From assembly GCF_011030405.1 (NCBI RefSeq), contig NZ_JAAJTJ010000017.1:1-64000 (forward strand): DNA of 64,000 bases, written 5' to 3'. Made by a program: the position numbers and the translations under genes. The notes beneath the pieces are model-generated. The model was not told the DNA's origin. It searched no databases and saw only the letters and a list, made by a program, of their open reading frames with translations. The stretch is from Parapedobacter sp. SGR-10. GTDB lineage: Bacteria > Bacteroidota > Bacteroidia > Sphingobacteriales > Sphingobacteriaceae. Shown piece after piece: positions 25,420-35,544 of this stretch (position 1 is the stretch's first letter; every line of letters starts with the position of its first letter).

Positions 25420-26595
25420 GTGGAAAAGCAAGAAATCATCCGTCTATTGCATAGACTTCAGGATAAAACTATTACACCCGAAGAGTTCCAGCTGTTGAAA
25501 AAATATCTGGACAGGGATGATATCGGCGATATTTTATTTGAGGATTTCCAACCTGATCATGGAGATGGTTCGGTTTCAGAACAACAATACGAAAACCTGT
25601 TTCATCAGATACAGGATGATCCCCGCATTACCCAATTGCGTAAGATCAGAAAATATCAATATTTCAGAAAGATTGCAGTTGTTGCAGCTTCTGTGCTGTT
25701 GATCTGCGGTGTGATATATTGGAGTTATCAATACAGTACCTTGTCATCGGTACCGTCTTATACGGCTGAAGAGAATATACCTCTGCCGGGTGGAAATAAA
25801 GCACAGATATTGCTGGCCGATGGCAACATATTGGATCTCGAAACACTCAAAAGTGATACACTCATACAATTGGATGGTTACGCTATCTACAAGGGGGCAG
25901 ACGGACAGGTGACCTATCATCTGGACGGGAGATCTGACGAAAAGCGAGTGGCATACAATACGATTGTCACACCCAAAGGGGGAGAGTATAAACTGTTGCT
26001 GTCTGATGGTACGTACATAACTGTCAATGCGATGTCTTCCCTGCGCTATCCTATACAGTTCAGTGGAGATAGACGAGAGGTGGAACTGTTGTCCGGAGAG
26101 GCGTACTTTGCAGTAAATAAGGTCAGTCACCAGGGTACAAAACTACCGTTTGTCGTGAAGACCAAGGAACAGATCCTGACAGTGTTGGGGACAGAGTTCA
26201 ATATCAATACGTATTCTTCGGGTATTGTTACCACATTGGTAGAGGGAAGTGTACAGCTTGAAAATAAACAGCATAGGGTACGTCTGAAACCTACGGATCA
26301 AGCTGTCTATGATACACAGCACGAACAGTATGATATATATACCGTGGATCCGTATTACCTGACGGCTTGGAAGGACGGTAAATTTGCCTACGAGAAAGCT
26401 TCTATTGCTCAGGTCATGGCCGATATCTCCAGATGGTATGATGTAGACATAGAATATGCGTCATCTGTACAGGGGACTTATTTTTCGGGTACAATATCCC
26501 GGTTTGAAAATATAGATAAATTACTGAATACGATCAGCTTGACGGGAAGTATCAAGTTCAATAGAGAAGGAAGGAGGGTGATCGTGATGAAATAA
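25420..26595 (+). CDS. FecR family anti-sigma factor
   Basis: 391 aa beginning at a GTG at 25420 (MEKQEIIRLLHRLQDKTITP). The short N-terminal cytoplasmic part (about 80 aa) is followed by one membrane span (IAVVAASVLLICGVIYW, ~88-104) and a periplasmic part with the FecR domain (NTIVTPKGGEYKLLLSDGT, YLTAWKDGKFAYE) and a C-terminal secretin-like STN/DUF4974-type domain (ISRWYDVDIEYAS, LLNTISLTGSI). It holds the ECF sigma in check and receives the signal from the SusC N-terminal domain. Gap to SusC is 87 nt. Confidence 0.94.
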   Translation: MEKQEIIRLLHRLQDKTITPEEFQLLKKYLDRDDIGDILFEDFQPDHGDGSVSEQQYENLFHQIQDDPRITQLRKIRKYQYFRKIAVVAASVLLICGVIYWSYQYSTLSSVPSYTAEENIPLPGGNKAQILLADGNILDLETLKSDTLIQLDGYAIYKGADGQVTYHLDGRSDEKRVAYNTIVTPKGGEYKLLLSDGTYITVNAMSSLRYPIQFSGDRREVELLSGEAYFAVNKVSHQGTKLPFVVKTKEQILTVLGTEFNINTYSSGIVTTLVEGSVQLENKQHRVRLKPTDQAVYDTQHEQYDIYTVDPYYLTAWKDGKFAYEKASIAQVMADISRWYDVDIEYASSVQGTYFSGTISRFENIDKLLNTISLTGSIKFNREGRRVIVMK

Positions 26596-26682
26596 TATTT
26601 CGTTAATCTGATAGCAATGAACGTATCATGAAAAATACCTGTCGAATCATTACAGTTATAACCAATTAGACATTAGATATTT

Positions 26683-29600
26683 ATGTTTAAACATAAGAAC
26701 AAATCAAAGATTTGTAAGGCCGCGCATTGGCGTAAGTACAAATCGCTACAATTCAAACTGTCTGTACTACTCTTGTTTGCGGGGACTTTACAGGTGTGCG
26801 CCCTGACGTATGGACAAGACATTACATTGAACAGAAAGAATGCCACCTTGTCATCTGTTTTGAAGGAAATAGAAAAACAGAGCGGATACCATATTTTCTA
26901 CGACAACAGTATCCTGTCTGCCGATGAGCGCGTATCCGTGAATTACAAAAGCGAGAAAGTAGAAAATGTTATCAGGCAGTTGCTCTCTAAATATAGGGTA
27001 AGCTACAGTATAGTTGACAAGAATATCATTCTCAATAAATCGACAGGTTCTATTTCTGCTGTTAATGCAGGTTCTTCCAGCAAAATAGCTGTACAGGAAC
27101 GTATCGTGACAGGGGTAGTCCGAAATGCTAAAGGAGAAATATTAAAAGGCGTGACCATTGTCGAGAAAGGTGGCACGGCCAGTACAGTGAGTGATGACAA
27201 TGGACGATACACCTTCAAAGTTGAATCTACTGATCCGGTACTTCTTTTCAGTTTTATAGGGTATCAGCCCAAAGAGATGTCAGTCAGTGGTAATACCCTG
27301 AATGTGGTTCTTGAAGAAAGCATAGAAGAGGTAGACGAAGTCGTGGTTGTAGGTTACCGTGCTGTCAAAAAAGAATTGGTCAACGGTTCTATCGCTACGG
27401 TACAGATGGCGGATAAGGAGAAACAAACGATTACCCATGCTTCGCAGGCACTGTATGGTACCGGTGGCGTATGGATCAATCAGGCCGGAGCGAAGCCAGG
27501 GAGCGATGGAACGACAATACGTATACGTGGTGTAAACACACTCAGCAACTCCAATCCTTTGGTACTGTTGGATGGAATAGAATACAATTTCAGTGAAATA
27601 GATCCGGCAGATATAGAGACTATCACTGTCCTGAAAGATGCCGCAGCAGCGATCTATGGTTCACGTTCTTCTAATGGTGTTATACTGATTACTTCAAAAT
27701 CCGGTAAGGCCGGCAAAACAAGAATCGATGTGCGTAGTCATGCCGGGATACAGCAGGCCAGTTTTTTGCCTAACGTAGTAGATGATCCTATCCTGTACAT
27801 GCAGATGCGCAACAGAGCAGAAGCTAATTCGGGCAAGACAGCGATTACTTATACCCAAGAACAGATAGATGAATACAAGGCCGGTATGCCGCTGGATCCG
27901 TCGGTCTATCCGTCATCCAATTGGTTTGATATCACGATGGAAAACGGTTGGTTGCAGCAGCACAATGCCCGAGTGTCCGGAGGTAATCAACAGTACAATT
28001 TTACTGTAGGAGGAGGATACATGTATCACAAGGGTATATTTATTGCCAACGATGATGCCAAACGGTATTCGTTTGATGTCAAGGTATCGGCGCAGGCCAC
28101 GCCACGGTTGAAAGTGAGCGGTGGTATCATCGGTAATCTGCGTGAATTCAACGAAGTAGGATATGGTACAGGTACCGTGATGAATACCATTATGCGTGGT
28201 TTGCCGATCATGTCCGACTATCATCGCAATGGCTATTATGGGTCGACGTGGTTGTTTACACCCGGACGCAATAATATAGAGAATCCACGTATGCAGGCCG
28301 AACAAGGGGCCACGTACCGTGATTACCAGGAGACACTGACCAACCTCAACTTGGAGTATAAGTTACCTTTCAATATTACCTACCACAATACGTTGGGTTA
28401 TAGGCGCGTAGATCACTTTAGCAAAGACTTTTTGCCACAGATGTACACGGTAGATCCCAAGACAGGAGATATACGACACTTTAATGGATCTGCCCCTCGG
28501 GTAAAAGATTGGGACTCACTGAACAAACAGTTTACGCTATCCCACCGGTTGGTGTACGAACAGCAGTTTGGAGATCATCAGTTGCACGCGATGTTGGGAC
28601 AGGATTATCAGATCAACGATGCACGGAACTTTCAGGCCTTTAATTGGGGGTTTTATGACAATTCACTCCGCGAGCTGAATGCGCTGTCCGATCACACCAA
28701 TGCACAGGCTACAGGTTCCTCCTCGATGGACAAGCTGGCTTCGGTGTATTCCCGTCTGGCATACGACTACAAGCAAAAATATATGCTGGAAGGAACTTTG
28801 CGCTACGATGGTTCTTCGCGCTTCGCTCCGGGCAACCAATGGTCGTTCTTTCCGTCCGTATTGATCGGATGGGTGATCAGTAAGGAAGACTTCTTCCAGA
28901 GCAATACGATCAATATGTTGAAATTCAGGGCATCGGTAGGTAAGCTGGGTAATCAGGCTGTGAGTATAGGAGCTTACAACAGTACGGTCAATATCAACAA
29001 TAGCTATAATTATAGCTTCGGAGGTACGACCGAAGGAGGTGCAGCGATCATAGCATTGACCGACCGCAATATCCAATGGGAGTCTACGCTGTCGTATAAT
29101 GCCGGATTGGATATGAATCTATGGGGTAAGCTGAGTGTCACGGCAGATTATTTCTACAAGCGTACATTTGATATCTTGAGACCTGTCACCATCCCCGGGC
29201 AGATCGGAGGGCTGACAGGGCCGACTGTCAATCTGGGTAAAGTGGACAACAAAGGCTGGGAACTGGGAGCTGCTTTCAATGATAGCAAAGGGGACTTCAG
29301 CTATGGAATCAACGGATCGATCAGCTATGTCAAAAACAAGGTCGTGGATATCAACGGGCAGCAGGTGATCTCTGGACGCTATATCATTAAAGAAGGCTAT
29401 TCGATCAACTCATATTATCTATACGAAGCGTTAGGATATTACCAGACACAGGACGAGATCGACAATGCACAGGCAGTATATGGTACACGTTCTAAATTGC
29501 GTCCGGGATATATCAAATACGCTAATCACAACAGCGATAACTACATCGATGATGAGGATAAGATCATCACGGGAAGTAGTATTCCGGATTATACCTATGG

Positions 29601-30066
29601 ATTTGGTGCGCGTATGGGATACGGGAATTTCTTGTTGGAAGCACAGTTTCAGGGAGTAGCCAATGTCAATGTGTACCCTACGGCCAATGTAGCTCTTCCG
29701 TTTAACAATGGTGCGGGTGTGACAGAAGACTGGGCACGGGAATCATGGACGCCGAGCAATCCAAACTCAAAACTTCCTTTGCTGACTACAGTAACGGATG
29801 CCAATGAGAATTTTATCAATTCTACATTCTGGTTGCAGGATGCATCGTATCTACGGATGAAAAATATTTCGCTGACCTACAATTTGCCTCCCGAATGGTT
29901 GAAGCGATTGGGCGGAAGTAAGCTATCGGTGTACCTCAGTGGACAAAACCTATGGACGATCAGTAAGTTCAATATGTGGGATCCGGAGCTGACGACTACC
30001 AAGGGGGATCTCTACGAATACCCCAATCTGAAGAGTTATAGTGTTGGTTTGAATTTAACATTTTAA
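26683..30066 (+). CDS. SusC/RagA TonB-linked outer-membrane protein with STN domain
   Basis: 1127 aa. After the signal segment come an STN domain (about 45-120: NATLSSVLKEIEKQSGYHIFY, NVIRQLLSKYRVSYSI), a carboxypeptidase-regulatory-like domain (~138-205: GVVRNAKGEILKGVTIVEKG), the TonB box VDEVVVVGYRAV, plug (TIRIRGVNTLSNSNPLVLLDG, ETITVLKDAAAAIYGSRSSN) and a barrel ending YSVGLNLTF. The extra STN domain is what links it to the FecR protein upstream. It imports a bulky ligand with its SusD partner, whose start is 4 nt downstream. Substrate not evident; no glycoside hydrolase, lyase or sulfatase is in the locus. Confidence 0.96.
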   Translation: MFKHKNKSKICKAAHWRKYKSLQFKLSVLLLFAGTLQVCALTYGQDITLNRKNATLSSVLKEIEKQSGYHIFYDNSILSADERVSVNYKSEKVENVIRQLLSKYRVSYSIVDKNIILNKSTGSISAVNAGSSSKIAVQERIVTGVVRNAKGEILKGVTIVEKGGTASTVSDDNGRYTFKVESTDPVLLFSFIGYQPKEMSVSGNTLNVVLEESIEEVDEVVVVGYRAVKKELVNGSIATVQMADKEKQTITHASQALYGTGGVWINQAGAKPGSDGTTIRIRGVNTLSNSNPLVLLDGIEYNFSEIDPADIETITVLKDAAAAIYGSRSSNGVILITSKSGKAGKTRIDVRSHAGIQQASFLPNVVDDPILYMQMRNRAEANSGKTAITYTQEQIDEYKAGMPLDPSVYPSSNWFDITMENGWLQQHNARVSGGNQQYNFTVGGGYMYHKGIFIANDDAKRYSFDVKVSAQATPRLKVSGGIIGNLREFNEVGYGTGTVMNTIMRGLPIMSDYHRNGYYGSTWLFTPGRNNIENPRMQAEQGATYRDYQETLTNLNLEYKLPFNITYHNTLGYRRVDHFSKDFLPQMYTVDPKTGDIRHFNGSAPRVKDWDSLNKQFTLSHRLVYEQQFGDHQLHAMLGQDYQINDARNFQAFNWGFYDNSLRELNALSDHTNAQATGSSSMDKLASVYSRLAYDYKQKYMLEGTLRYDGSSRFAPGNQWSFFPSVLIGWVISKEDFFQSNTINMLKFRASVGKLGNQAVSIGAYNSTVNINNSYNYSFGGTTEGGAAIIALTDRNIQWESTLSYNAGLDMNLWGKLSVTADYFYKRTFDILRPVTIPGQIGGLTGPTVNLGKVDNKGWELGAAFNDSKGDFSYGINGSISYVKNKVVDINGQQVISGRYIIKEGYSINSYYLYEALGYYQTQDEIDNAQAVYGTRSKLRPGYIKYANHNSDNYIDDEDKIITGSSIPDYTYGFGARMGYGNFLLEAQFQGVANVNVYPTANVALPFNNGAGVTEDWARESWTPSNPNSKLPLLTTVTDANENFINSTFWLQDASYLRMKNISLTYNLPPEWLKRLGGSKLSVYLSGQNLWTISKFNMWDPELTTTKGDLYEYPNLKSYSVGLNLTF

Positions 30067-30070
30067 GAAA

Positions 30071-31666
30071 ATGAAGATATCAGTAAGACTTTTTTTATCT
30101 GTCCTTGTGTCTACAGGCTTATTGGTCTCCTGCGATCTGACCGTAAACCCTACGGACAAATATGATCAGGAAACTTTTTGGCTGGGAGATAAGACCGCCC
30201 GTGCGGGCTTGGTCGGATGCTATGCTGCGATGACGGATCAATATCTTTTTGGAAACGCATCTGTGCTATGGGAAGAATCTGCTACACCAAATGCCTATAA
30301 TTATGATAATAGGCTAGGCTGGAATAGTATTGCTTTGGGTACACATACAGCGGATATGGCCATTTTCAATGGAAGATGGACTGCCGCATATCGGGGCATA
30401 GGACGTTGTAATGCCTTGTTGGACAATATCGACCGCAATACGGTTCTCTCTGCTCCGGAAATTGTACAGATGAAAGCACAGGCGAGGTTCTTACGTGCAT
30501 TGTTCTACCAGATATTGGTTACCTATTACAAAGATGTGCCTCTGATCACCTCCGAACCTCAATTGGAGCAGAAAGATGCCCCGAGGGACTCTCATGAAGA
30601 TGTGGTAGGTTTTATTGTGAGGGAATTGGATGAGATAGCACCTTTGTTGCCGGTCCGCTATGCCAGTCGGGCGGATGCCGGACGACCTACCCGGGGAGCA
30701 GCATTGGCACTCAAAGCCAGGCTTTTGCTGTTCGAAGCTTCTCCGCTTGTCAATACGGCAGGTGCTGCTGAAAAATGGACAGCAGCAGCCAATGCAGCCA
30801 AAGCCGTCATGGATCTTGGCCAATATGGTCTCTACAGCAGCTACCGCAACCTGTTTTTGGTAGCGGCTGAAAATGGTACCGAGACTATATTTGATATACA
30901 ATTTACCAGCGAGCCTAATATGGGGAGCAGTTTTGACGTTACCCTCAGGCAGTTCAATAATGCCGCTCCGACAAAAAATCTCGTAGACAGCTATTGGATG
31001 GTCGATGGGAAACCCAGAAATGAATCTGCCTATTCGACATCTGCTCCCTACGAAAATATGGATCCCCGCTTCAAGTCGACCGTGGTCTATCCGGGATCGA
31101 CCTTCATGGGCGAGACTGTGCGGACGGATGGAGCCAATTCTCGGTTCAAAACACCGCAGACGGGCTATACATTCAAAAAATACAGCATCTACGATGCAGG
31201 TGTGCCGGCTACGGTCGAAGAGGCACAGATCGGTGATAACAGGTCGGAAATCAACTATATGGTCTTGCGCTATGCGGAGGTACTGCTGATGTATGCCGAG
31301 GCCAAGAATGAGTTGGGCGAGCTGACACAGGATATCTGGAGTGTTACCGTGCGGGAGATACGCAGACGAGCAGGTTTCTCACAGGCTTCTGCCCTGGATT
31401 ATCCCGGTAATGATCAAGGTGTGTTGCGTGAACATATCCGCTATGAAAGACGGGCTGAGTTTGCAGGCGAAGGGTATTATTACAACGATATACGCCGTTG
31501 GAAGATTGCTGAAAATGTGATGCCTGGGGTTATTCAAAAACATGATGGTACAAATATCATCACACGTACGTTTGATGCTGCTAGGGACTATTGGTGGCCG
31601 GTGTCCAGCACGCAAATGGAGTTGAACCCTAATCTTAAACCTAATAACCCGGGCTGGGGAGATTAA
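30071..31666 (+). CDS. RagB/SusD family lipoprotein
   Basis: 531 aa with lipobox GLLVSCD after MKISVRLFLSVLVSTG. SusD features: DQETFWLGDKTARAGLVGCYAAMTD near the start, TPR-like helices QMKAQARFLRALFYQILVTYYKDVP, GRPTRGAALALKARLLLFEASP, then IRYERRAEFAGEGYYYNDIRRW and the C-terminal LNPNLKPNNPGWGD. It caps the SusC barrel at the cell surface and binds the ligand. Confidence 0.95.
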   Translation: MKISVRLFLSVLVSTGLLVSCDLTVNPTDKYDQETFWLGDKTARAGLVGCYAAMTDQYLFGNASVLWEESATPNAYNYDNRLGWNSIALGTHTADMAIFNGRWTAAYRGIGRCNALLDNIDRNTVLSAPEIVQMKAQARFLRALFYQILVTYYKDVPLITSEPQLEQKDAPRDSHEDVVGFIVRELDEIAPLLPVRYASRADAGRPTRGAALALKARLLLFEASPLVNTAGAAEKWTAAANAAKAVMDLGQYGLYSSYRNLFLVAAENGTETIFDIQFTSEPNMGSSFDVTLRQFNNAAPTKNLVDSYWMVDGKPRNESAYSTSAPYENMDPRFKSTVVYPGSTFMGETVRTDGANSRFKTPQTGYTFKKYSIYDAGVPATVEEAQIGDNRSEINYMVLRYAEVLLMYAEAKNELGELTQDIWSVTVREIRRRAGFSQASALDYPGNDQGVLREHIRYERRAEFAGEGYYYNDIRRWKIAENVMPGVIQKHDGTNIITRTFDAARDYWWPVSSTQMELNPNLKPNNPGWGD

Positions 31667-31679
31667 TCAAATTAAGGCT

Positions 31680-32705
31680 ATGAAATTAAAAAATATATTA
31701 AATCAAGGGTTTTTGGTGTTGACACTATTCTTGACAGCATGCTCGGATGATCAGCATCCGATACTGGATTTTTCGGATCCTTTTGGCGACAGTGCCGACA
31801 ATACGCATCCCATACCGGCATTGGCAGATAGCGAACGGCCTATCTTGGTCACGGATGAAACCGAATATCAGGTTTTTATTGTTGATTCGTTGAGTAAGGG
31901 GATCATGTGGCAATGGCGGGCCAATGACCATCTGAATACTACGCAAGCCGCTTGGTTTCGTGCGATGGATGAGGCAAAGACCGTGTACAATAGAGAATAT
32001 GTCATGCTTACGGCTTCGAGCGGTGGAGCTGCCTTGGTCCGGATAGCGGACAAGAAACTGATGTTTTACTCTAATGTCAAAGGGAGTCCGCACTCGATCG
32101 AGGTATTGCCCGATGGCAATATTGTCGTGGCATGTAGTACGACTGGTACAGCCGATGGCGATGCTTTGAAATTGTATCGGGTGGATTCTGCCAATCCAAT
32201 GGTAGCGAATGAAACTAAGCGTTACAACCTAACCTTTGGGCATAATGTCGTATGGGACAAGAACAGAGAGGTGCTATGGGCTACGGATGATCAAAACCTG
32301 TATAGTTATACCTACAACTATAATAATCCGGAGAATCCTGAATTGATCAGAAATACAGAGTTTTATCCACTGCCTGATGTAGAGCCGCACGATATGTTTC
32401 CGGTATATGGCAAAGACCAATTGTATCTCACGACAAAAAGTGGTATCTATATTTTTGATATACAATCCAAAAACTTTTCGTTGCATCCGTACTCGCAAGG
32501 TAATATCAAATCCATTTCGGATGGACCTTCGGGTTTTGGCACATTGATCATCAAGCCCACCACTTCGTACTGGACCAACCGTGTGACCAACGAGCGCGGA
32601 AGCAATGTGTTCTTCAAGGACAGTTATAAAATGTACAAGGCCCGCTGGTTTGTTGACAATCCATTTAGCTATCCAACTGATCATCCATATAGACAAAGCA
32701 AATAG
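31680..32705 (+). CDS. beta-propeller-like lipoprotein (DUF6528-like)
   Basis: 341 aa, lipobox FLTACSD. Repeated short blades with VTDE..., WQWRANDHLN, YVMLTASSGGAALVRI, SIEVLPDGNIVVACS, NREVLWATDDQNLYSY and DQLYLTTKSGIYIFDIQ indicate a beta-propeller, similar to proteins named DUF6528. The enzymatic role is unknown; such proteins often accompany SusCD loci as surface binding proteins. 13 nt downstream of susD and 2 nt upstream of the first FISUMP gene, so cotranscribed. Confidence 0.75.
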   Translation: MKLKNILNQGFLVLTLFLTACSDDQHPILDFSDPFGDSADNTHPIPALADSERPILVTDETEYQVFIVDSLSKGIMWQWRANDHLNTTQAAWFRAMDEAKTVYNREYVMLTASSGGAALVRIADKKLMFYSNVKGSPHSIEVLPDGNIVVACSTTGTADGDALKLYRVDSANPMVANETKRYNLTFGHNVVWDKNREVLWATDDQNLYSYTYNYNNPENPELIRNTEFYPLPDVEPHDMFPVYGKDQLYLTTKSGIYIFDIQSKNFSLHPYSQGNIKSISDGPSGFGTLIIKPTTSYWTNRVTNERGSNVFFKDSYKMYKARWFVDNPFSYPTDHPYRQSK

Positions 32706-32707
32706 TT

Positions 32708-33910
32708 ATGAACACAAAAAAAGTAAAAAACATTCTGATCATAGCGTTGGTATCCTTATTTGCATCCTGCAAAGATGATAATACCTTGAATATCCAGCAA
32801 CCTGATTTTATAGCCACATCGCTTTCTGCGAATTTGGCCATAGAGAGCGGGCAAGAATTTGAACTGTTTGTTCCGGACAACGAAGAAGGGGTAGTGTATA
32901 TCTGGACTATCCCCGATATGTTGGGTATGTTGGAAGGGCAGGGTACGAATAGAATCAAGGTCATACCGACTATTGAAGGAGGTGTCATTCCGCAGAAAAG
33001 TATCGGTGTAGTGGCCAAAAGAGGGAATACAGAAAGCTATACCCGCTGGCTTTATAAGGACATTACCATTCTTATCCCGCCGCCTACGCTGGAAAATTAC
33101 AGAACCAAGCGTTACGGTACCAAAACCTGGATGATTGAAAATCTGAATGAGGCGGGAACGATGGGCAACCTTGGTCGGATGTACGACAATGACCCTGACA
33201 AAGCAGCTATCTATGGGCGGTTGTACAGCTGGCACGAAGCGATGACGGGCATCCCGAATGCTACGGCTGCCCAAAACCCGTATGCTTGGGGAAGTTCCGG
33301 TACGGACGATGCCGGGAATCCCTATACGGTAGATGGAACCTATGCCAATTTGTATAATATACAGGTTCAAGGAGCATGTCCCAAAGGTTGGCACGTGCCG
33401 AACATGAACGATTGGTACGATCTTATTGCAGCGATCAAGGACGAATATGGTATCCCGGGAAGTACACTTGGCGATGTCGCCAATACCAAGGATGGGTACA
33501 TCATGGGGGCAGCAAGGAATGTAGGCATCCTAAACTCCCTCGCGCTGACGACTTGGGGCGTTGTCAGTCCTTATCTCAAAGGGAGCAGTCCTATAAGTGC
33601 CAATGGGCTGTGGTCAGGCGGTACGACCTTTCCTTATGGTGGAAATGCCACATTCCCAGGTGGAGAGTATCCTTTGTACAAAGACCTGAGCAGTACGATC
33701 GAGTTCAATATCCTGCCAAGTGGTCGAAGAACAGCAGCAGGTGTATTTAACGATGAAGGTATTTACTCCTATCATTGGGTTGCATACAGAGGAACAGCCA
33801 ATTCCAACAATCCAATGCGTGTGACGGTCGCCTCTGGAAATGCCAACTTTTCAAATGGTTTCCATGATCCGCTGGATTCATTTTGCTTGCGCTGTGTGGC
33901 TAATTATTAG
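32708..33910 (+). CDS. FISUMP-domain lipoprotein 1
   Basis: 400 aa, lipobox VSLFASCKD. Residues ~30-125 form a PKD/Ig-like beta domain (EFELFVPDNEEGVVYIWTIP). From about 130 to the end it has a Fibrobacter-succinogenes major-paralogous domain: YGTKTWMIENLNE, GRLYSWHEAMTG, WGSSGTDDAGNPY, CPKGWHVPNMNDWYDL, FNILPSGRRT and a terminal CLRCVANY. Likely surface displayed; function unknown. It is a tandem paralogue of the next gene, with the same C-terminal domain but a different N terminus. Confidence 0.85.
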   Translation: MNTKKVKNILIIALVSLFASCKDDNTLNIQQPDFIATSLSANLAIESGQEFELFVPDNEEGVVYIWTIPDMLGMLEGQGTNRIKVIPTIEGGVIPQKSIGVVAKRGNTESYTRWLYKDITILIPPPTLENYRTKRYGTKTWMIENLNEAGTMGNLGRMYDNDPDKAAIYGRLYSWHEAMTGIPNATAAQNPYAWGSSGTDDAGNPYTVDGTYANLYNIQVQGACPKGWHVPNMNDWYDLIAAIKDEYGIPGSTLGDVANTKDGYIMGAARNVGILNSLALTTWGVVSPYLKGSSPISANGLWSGGTTFPYGGNATFPGGEYPLYKDLSSTIEFNILPSGRRTAAGVFNDEGIYSYHWVAYRGTANSNNPMRVTVASGNANFSNGFHDPLDSFCLRCVANY

Positions 33911-33936
33911 TGATAGTATTATTGTAACATAGAAGT

Positions 33937-35475
33937 ATGATTATGAACACAAGAAAATCTTTAACTACAATAGGTGGTCTTATTTTGTCCTGTTTGGTTA
34001 TTTTCATTGTCGGTGCCTGTAGTGATAAAAACATCTTTACGGCAGAGTTACCGTTCCTCTCTATCGGTACAGCCGATGGAGAAGAAGCACCTGTAAATAT
34101 AGGCGTACCTGCCGCAGGGCGATCAGAAATTTTTTCTATCGTGTCCAATGGTGCTTGGGAAGTAACCAAATATGGTACTTCTACCGATTGGGTCACAGTC
34201 ACACCCGAAGAGAGCAATATAAACAGTGAGATCACGATTACCGTAGCCCAAAACAAAAGCGAACAGCCTCGTAAGCTCACGCTTCGTTTTGCGGTGGACG
34301 GTGCACAGGTCAAATCTTTATCTATATCACAATTAGGGTATGGCCCCAGCATAGCTGTATCGCCTAAATTGGAAGAACCGCTCGCAGCAGAGGGTGGCGA
34401 CATTACATTTACCGTGACGACCAACGATGACGCCTGGAGCTACACCATAGAAAGTGGTGTAGACTGGATCACTGAAAAGAAAAAAACAGCCACCACCCTG
34501 ACCCTAACCGTAGCGGAAACTACCGGGACATACCCCATACCACCACGGACAGCCAATATTACGTTCAGTCTGGATGACTACTCGACTACATTGGAGGTGG
34601 TAGCACTGATCCAAGAGGGTAAAGAGCTGACATTGGAGGGGTATCAAGTCAAACGCTATGGCACCAAGATGTGGATGATTGAAAACCTACACGAAACCGG
34701 GGCTGACAACAATCTTGGTTATGCATTCTCCGATCCCGCTAAAACGGCGCTATATGGCAGACTGTATACCTGGAATGAGGCAATGACGGGTATTTCTAAG
34801 GCTACCAACGCACAAAACCCTTATACCTGGGGAAGTTCTGGTACGGACGATGCCGGGAATCCATACATCATGGATGGCACAGCGGCCAACTCTTTTAATA
34901 TTCAGATACAAGGAGCCTGTCCGGATGGATGGCACGTGCCGAATATGAACGATTGGTACGATCTGGTCGCGGCAATCAAGCAAGAGTATAATATACCCGG
35001 AAATACCCTATCCGATATAGCAAATACTAAAGAAGGATATATCATCAGGACTGCGAGAACGACCGGACTTTTGCCTGCGCCTGCTCTTACGACCTGGGGA
35101 TTTGTGGGTGCATATCTGAGAGGTAGTAGCCCGAAAAGCGATGATGGATTATGGAACAATGGAGATCGTGAAGATGGTTGGGCATTTTACTACGGTGGTA
35201 ATGTATCTTTAGGTTTTGCCGCAGGAAATTATCCATTGTACAAGACGCTTAGTGCAGAGATTGGGTTTAATATACTTCCCGGTGGTCGAAGAACCAGCGC
35301 AGGTACCTTTGAGCATGAAGGTCAGTATTCTTATCATTGGACAGCTTTCAGGCTTGCTTCTGATGGTAGTAAAAACCCTTTGCGCATGACGATTGGCTCT
35401 AACAACGCCAATTTTTCGAATGCTGCGGCTAATCCGATGGATGCGATGTGTCTGCGCTGTGTGGCGAATTATTAA
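33937..35475 (+). CDS. FISUMP-domain lipoprotein 2 with two BACON domains
   Basis: 512 aa (ATG 33937; ATG 33943 equally good), lipobox IVGACSD. Two BACON domains: about 48-132 (FSIVSNGAWEVTKYG, WVTVTPEESNINSEITI) and about 137-225 (FTVTTNDDAWSYTIESG, WITEKKKTATTLTLTVAE). BACON domains bind mucin or carbohydrate or act as spacers at the surface. The C-terminal FISUMP domain (~235-512) is closely similar to the one in the preceding gene (GTKMWMIENLHE, WHVPNMNDWYDLVAAIK, CLRCVANY). A terminator-like hairpin follows its stop. Confidence 0.87.
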   Translation: MIMNTRKSLTTIGGLILSCLVIFIVGACSDKNIFTAELPFLSIGTADGEEAPVNIGVPAAGRSEIFSIVSNGAWEVTKYGTSTDWVTVTPEESNINSEITITVAQNKSEQPRKLTLRFAVDGAQVKSLSISQLGYGPSIAVSPKLEEPLAAEGGDITFTVTTNDDAWSYTIESGVDWITEKKKTATTLTLTVAETTGTYPIPPRTANITFSLDDYSTTLEVVALIQEGKELTLEGYQVKRYGTKMWMIENLHETGADNNLGYAFSDPAKTALYGRLYTWNEAMTGISKATNAQNPYTWGSSGTDDAGNPYIMDGTAANSFNIQIQGACPDGWHVPNMNDWYDLVAAIKQEYNIPGNTLSDIANTKEGYIIRTARTTGLLPAPALTTWGFVGAYLRGSSPKSDDGLWNNGDREDGWAFYYGGNVSLGFAAGNYPLYKTLSAEIGFNILPGGRRTSAGTFEHEGQYSYHWTAFRLASDGSKNPLRMTIGSNNANFSNAAANPMDAMCLRCVANY

Positions 35476-35481
35476 TTTTTT

Positions 35482-35533
35482 AGCATCTGTTTTCAGGTAA
35501 TATTTTCTAAAAGTAGATGCTTTTTGTTTTTTT
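35482..35533 (+). terminator. Rho-independent terminator-like hairpin
   Basis: AGCATCT (35482-35488) pairs with AGATGCT (35515-35521), followed by TTTTTGTTTTTTT. The loop is long (26 nt) but can fold internally. It lies between the second FISUMP gene and the metallophosphoesterase gene and may reduce transcription into the latter. Confidence 0.55.
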
Positions 35534-35544
35534 GAAAAAGCGAT

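Noticed and set aside
33376-33750. 124-aa open frame inside the first FISUMP gene
   Set aside because: Shadow frame of the real gene; low-complexity and without a start context.
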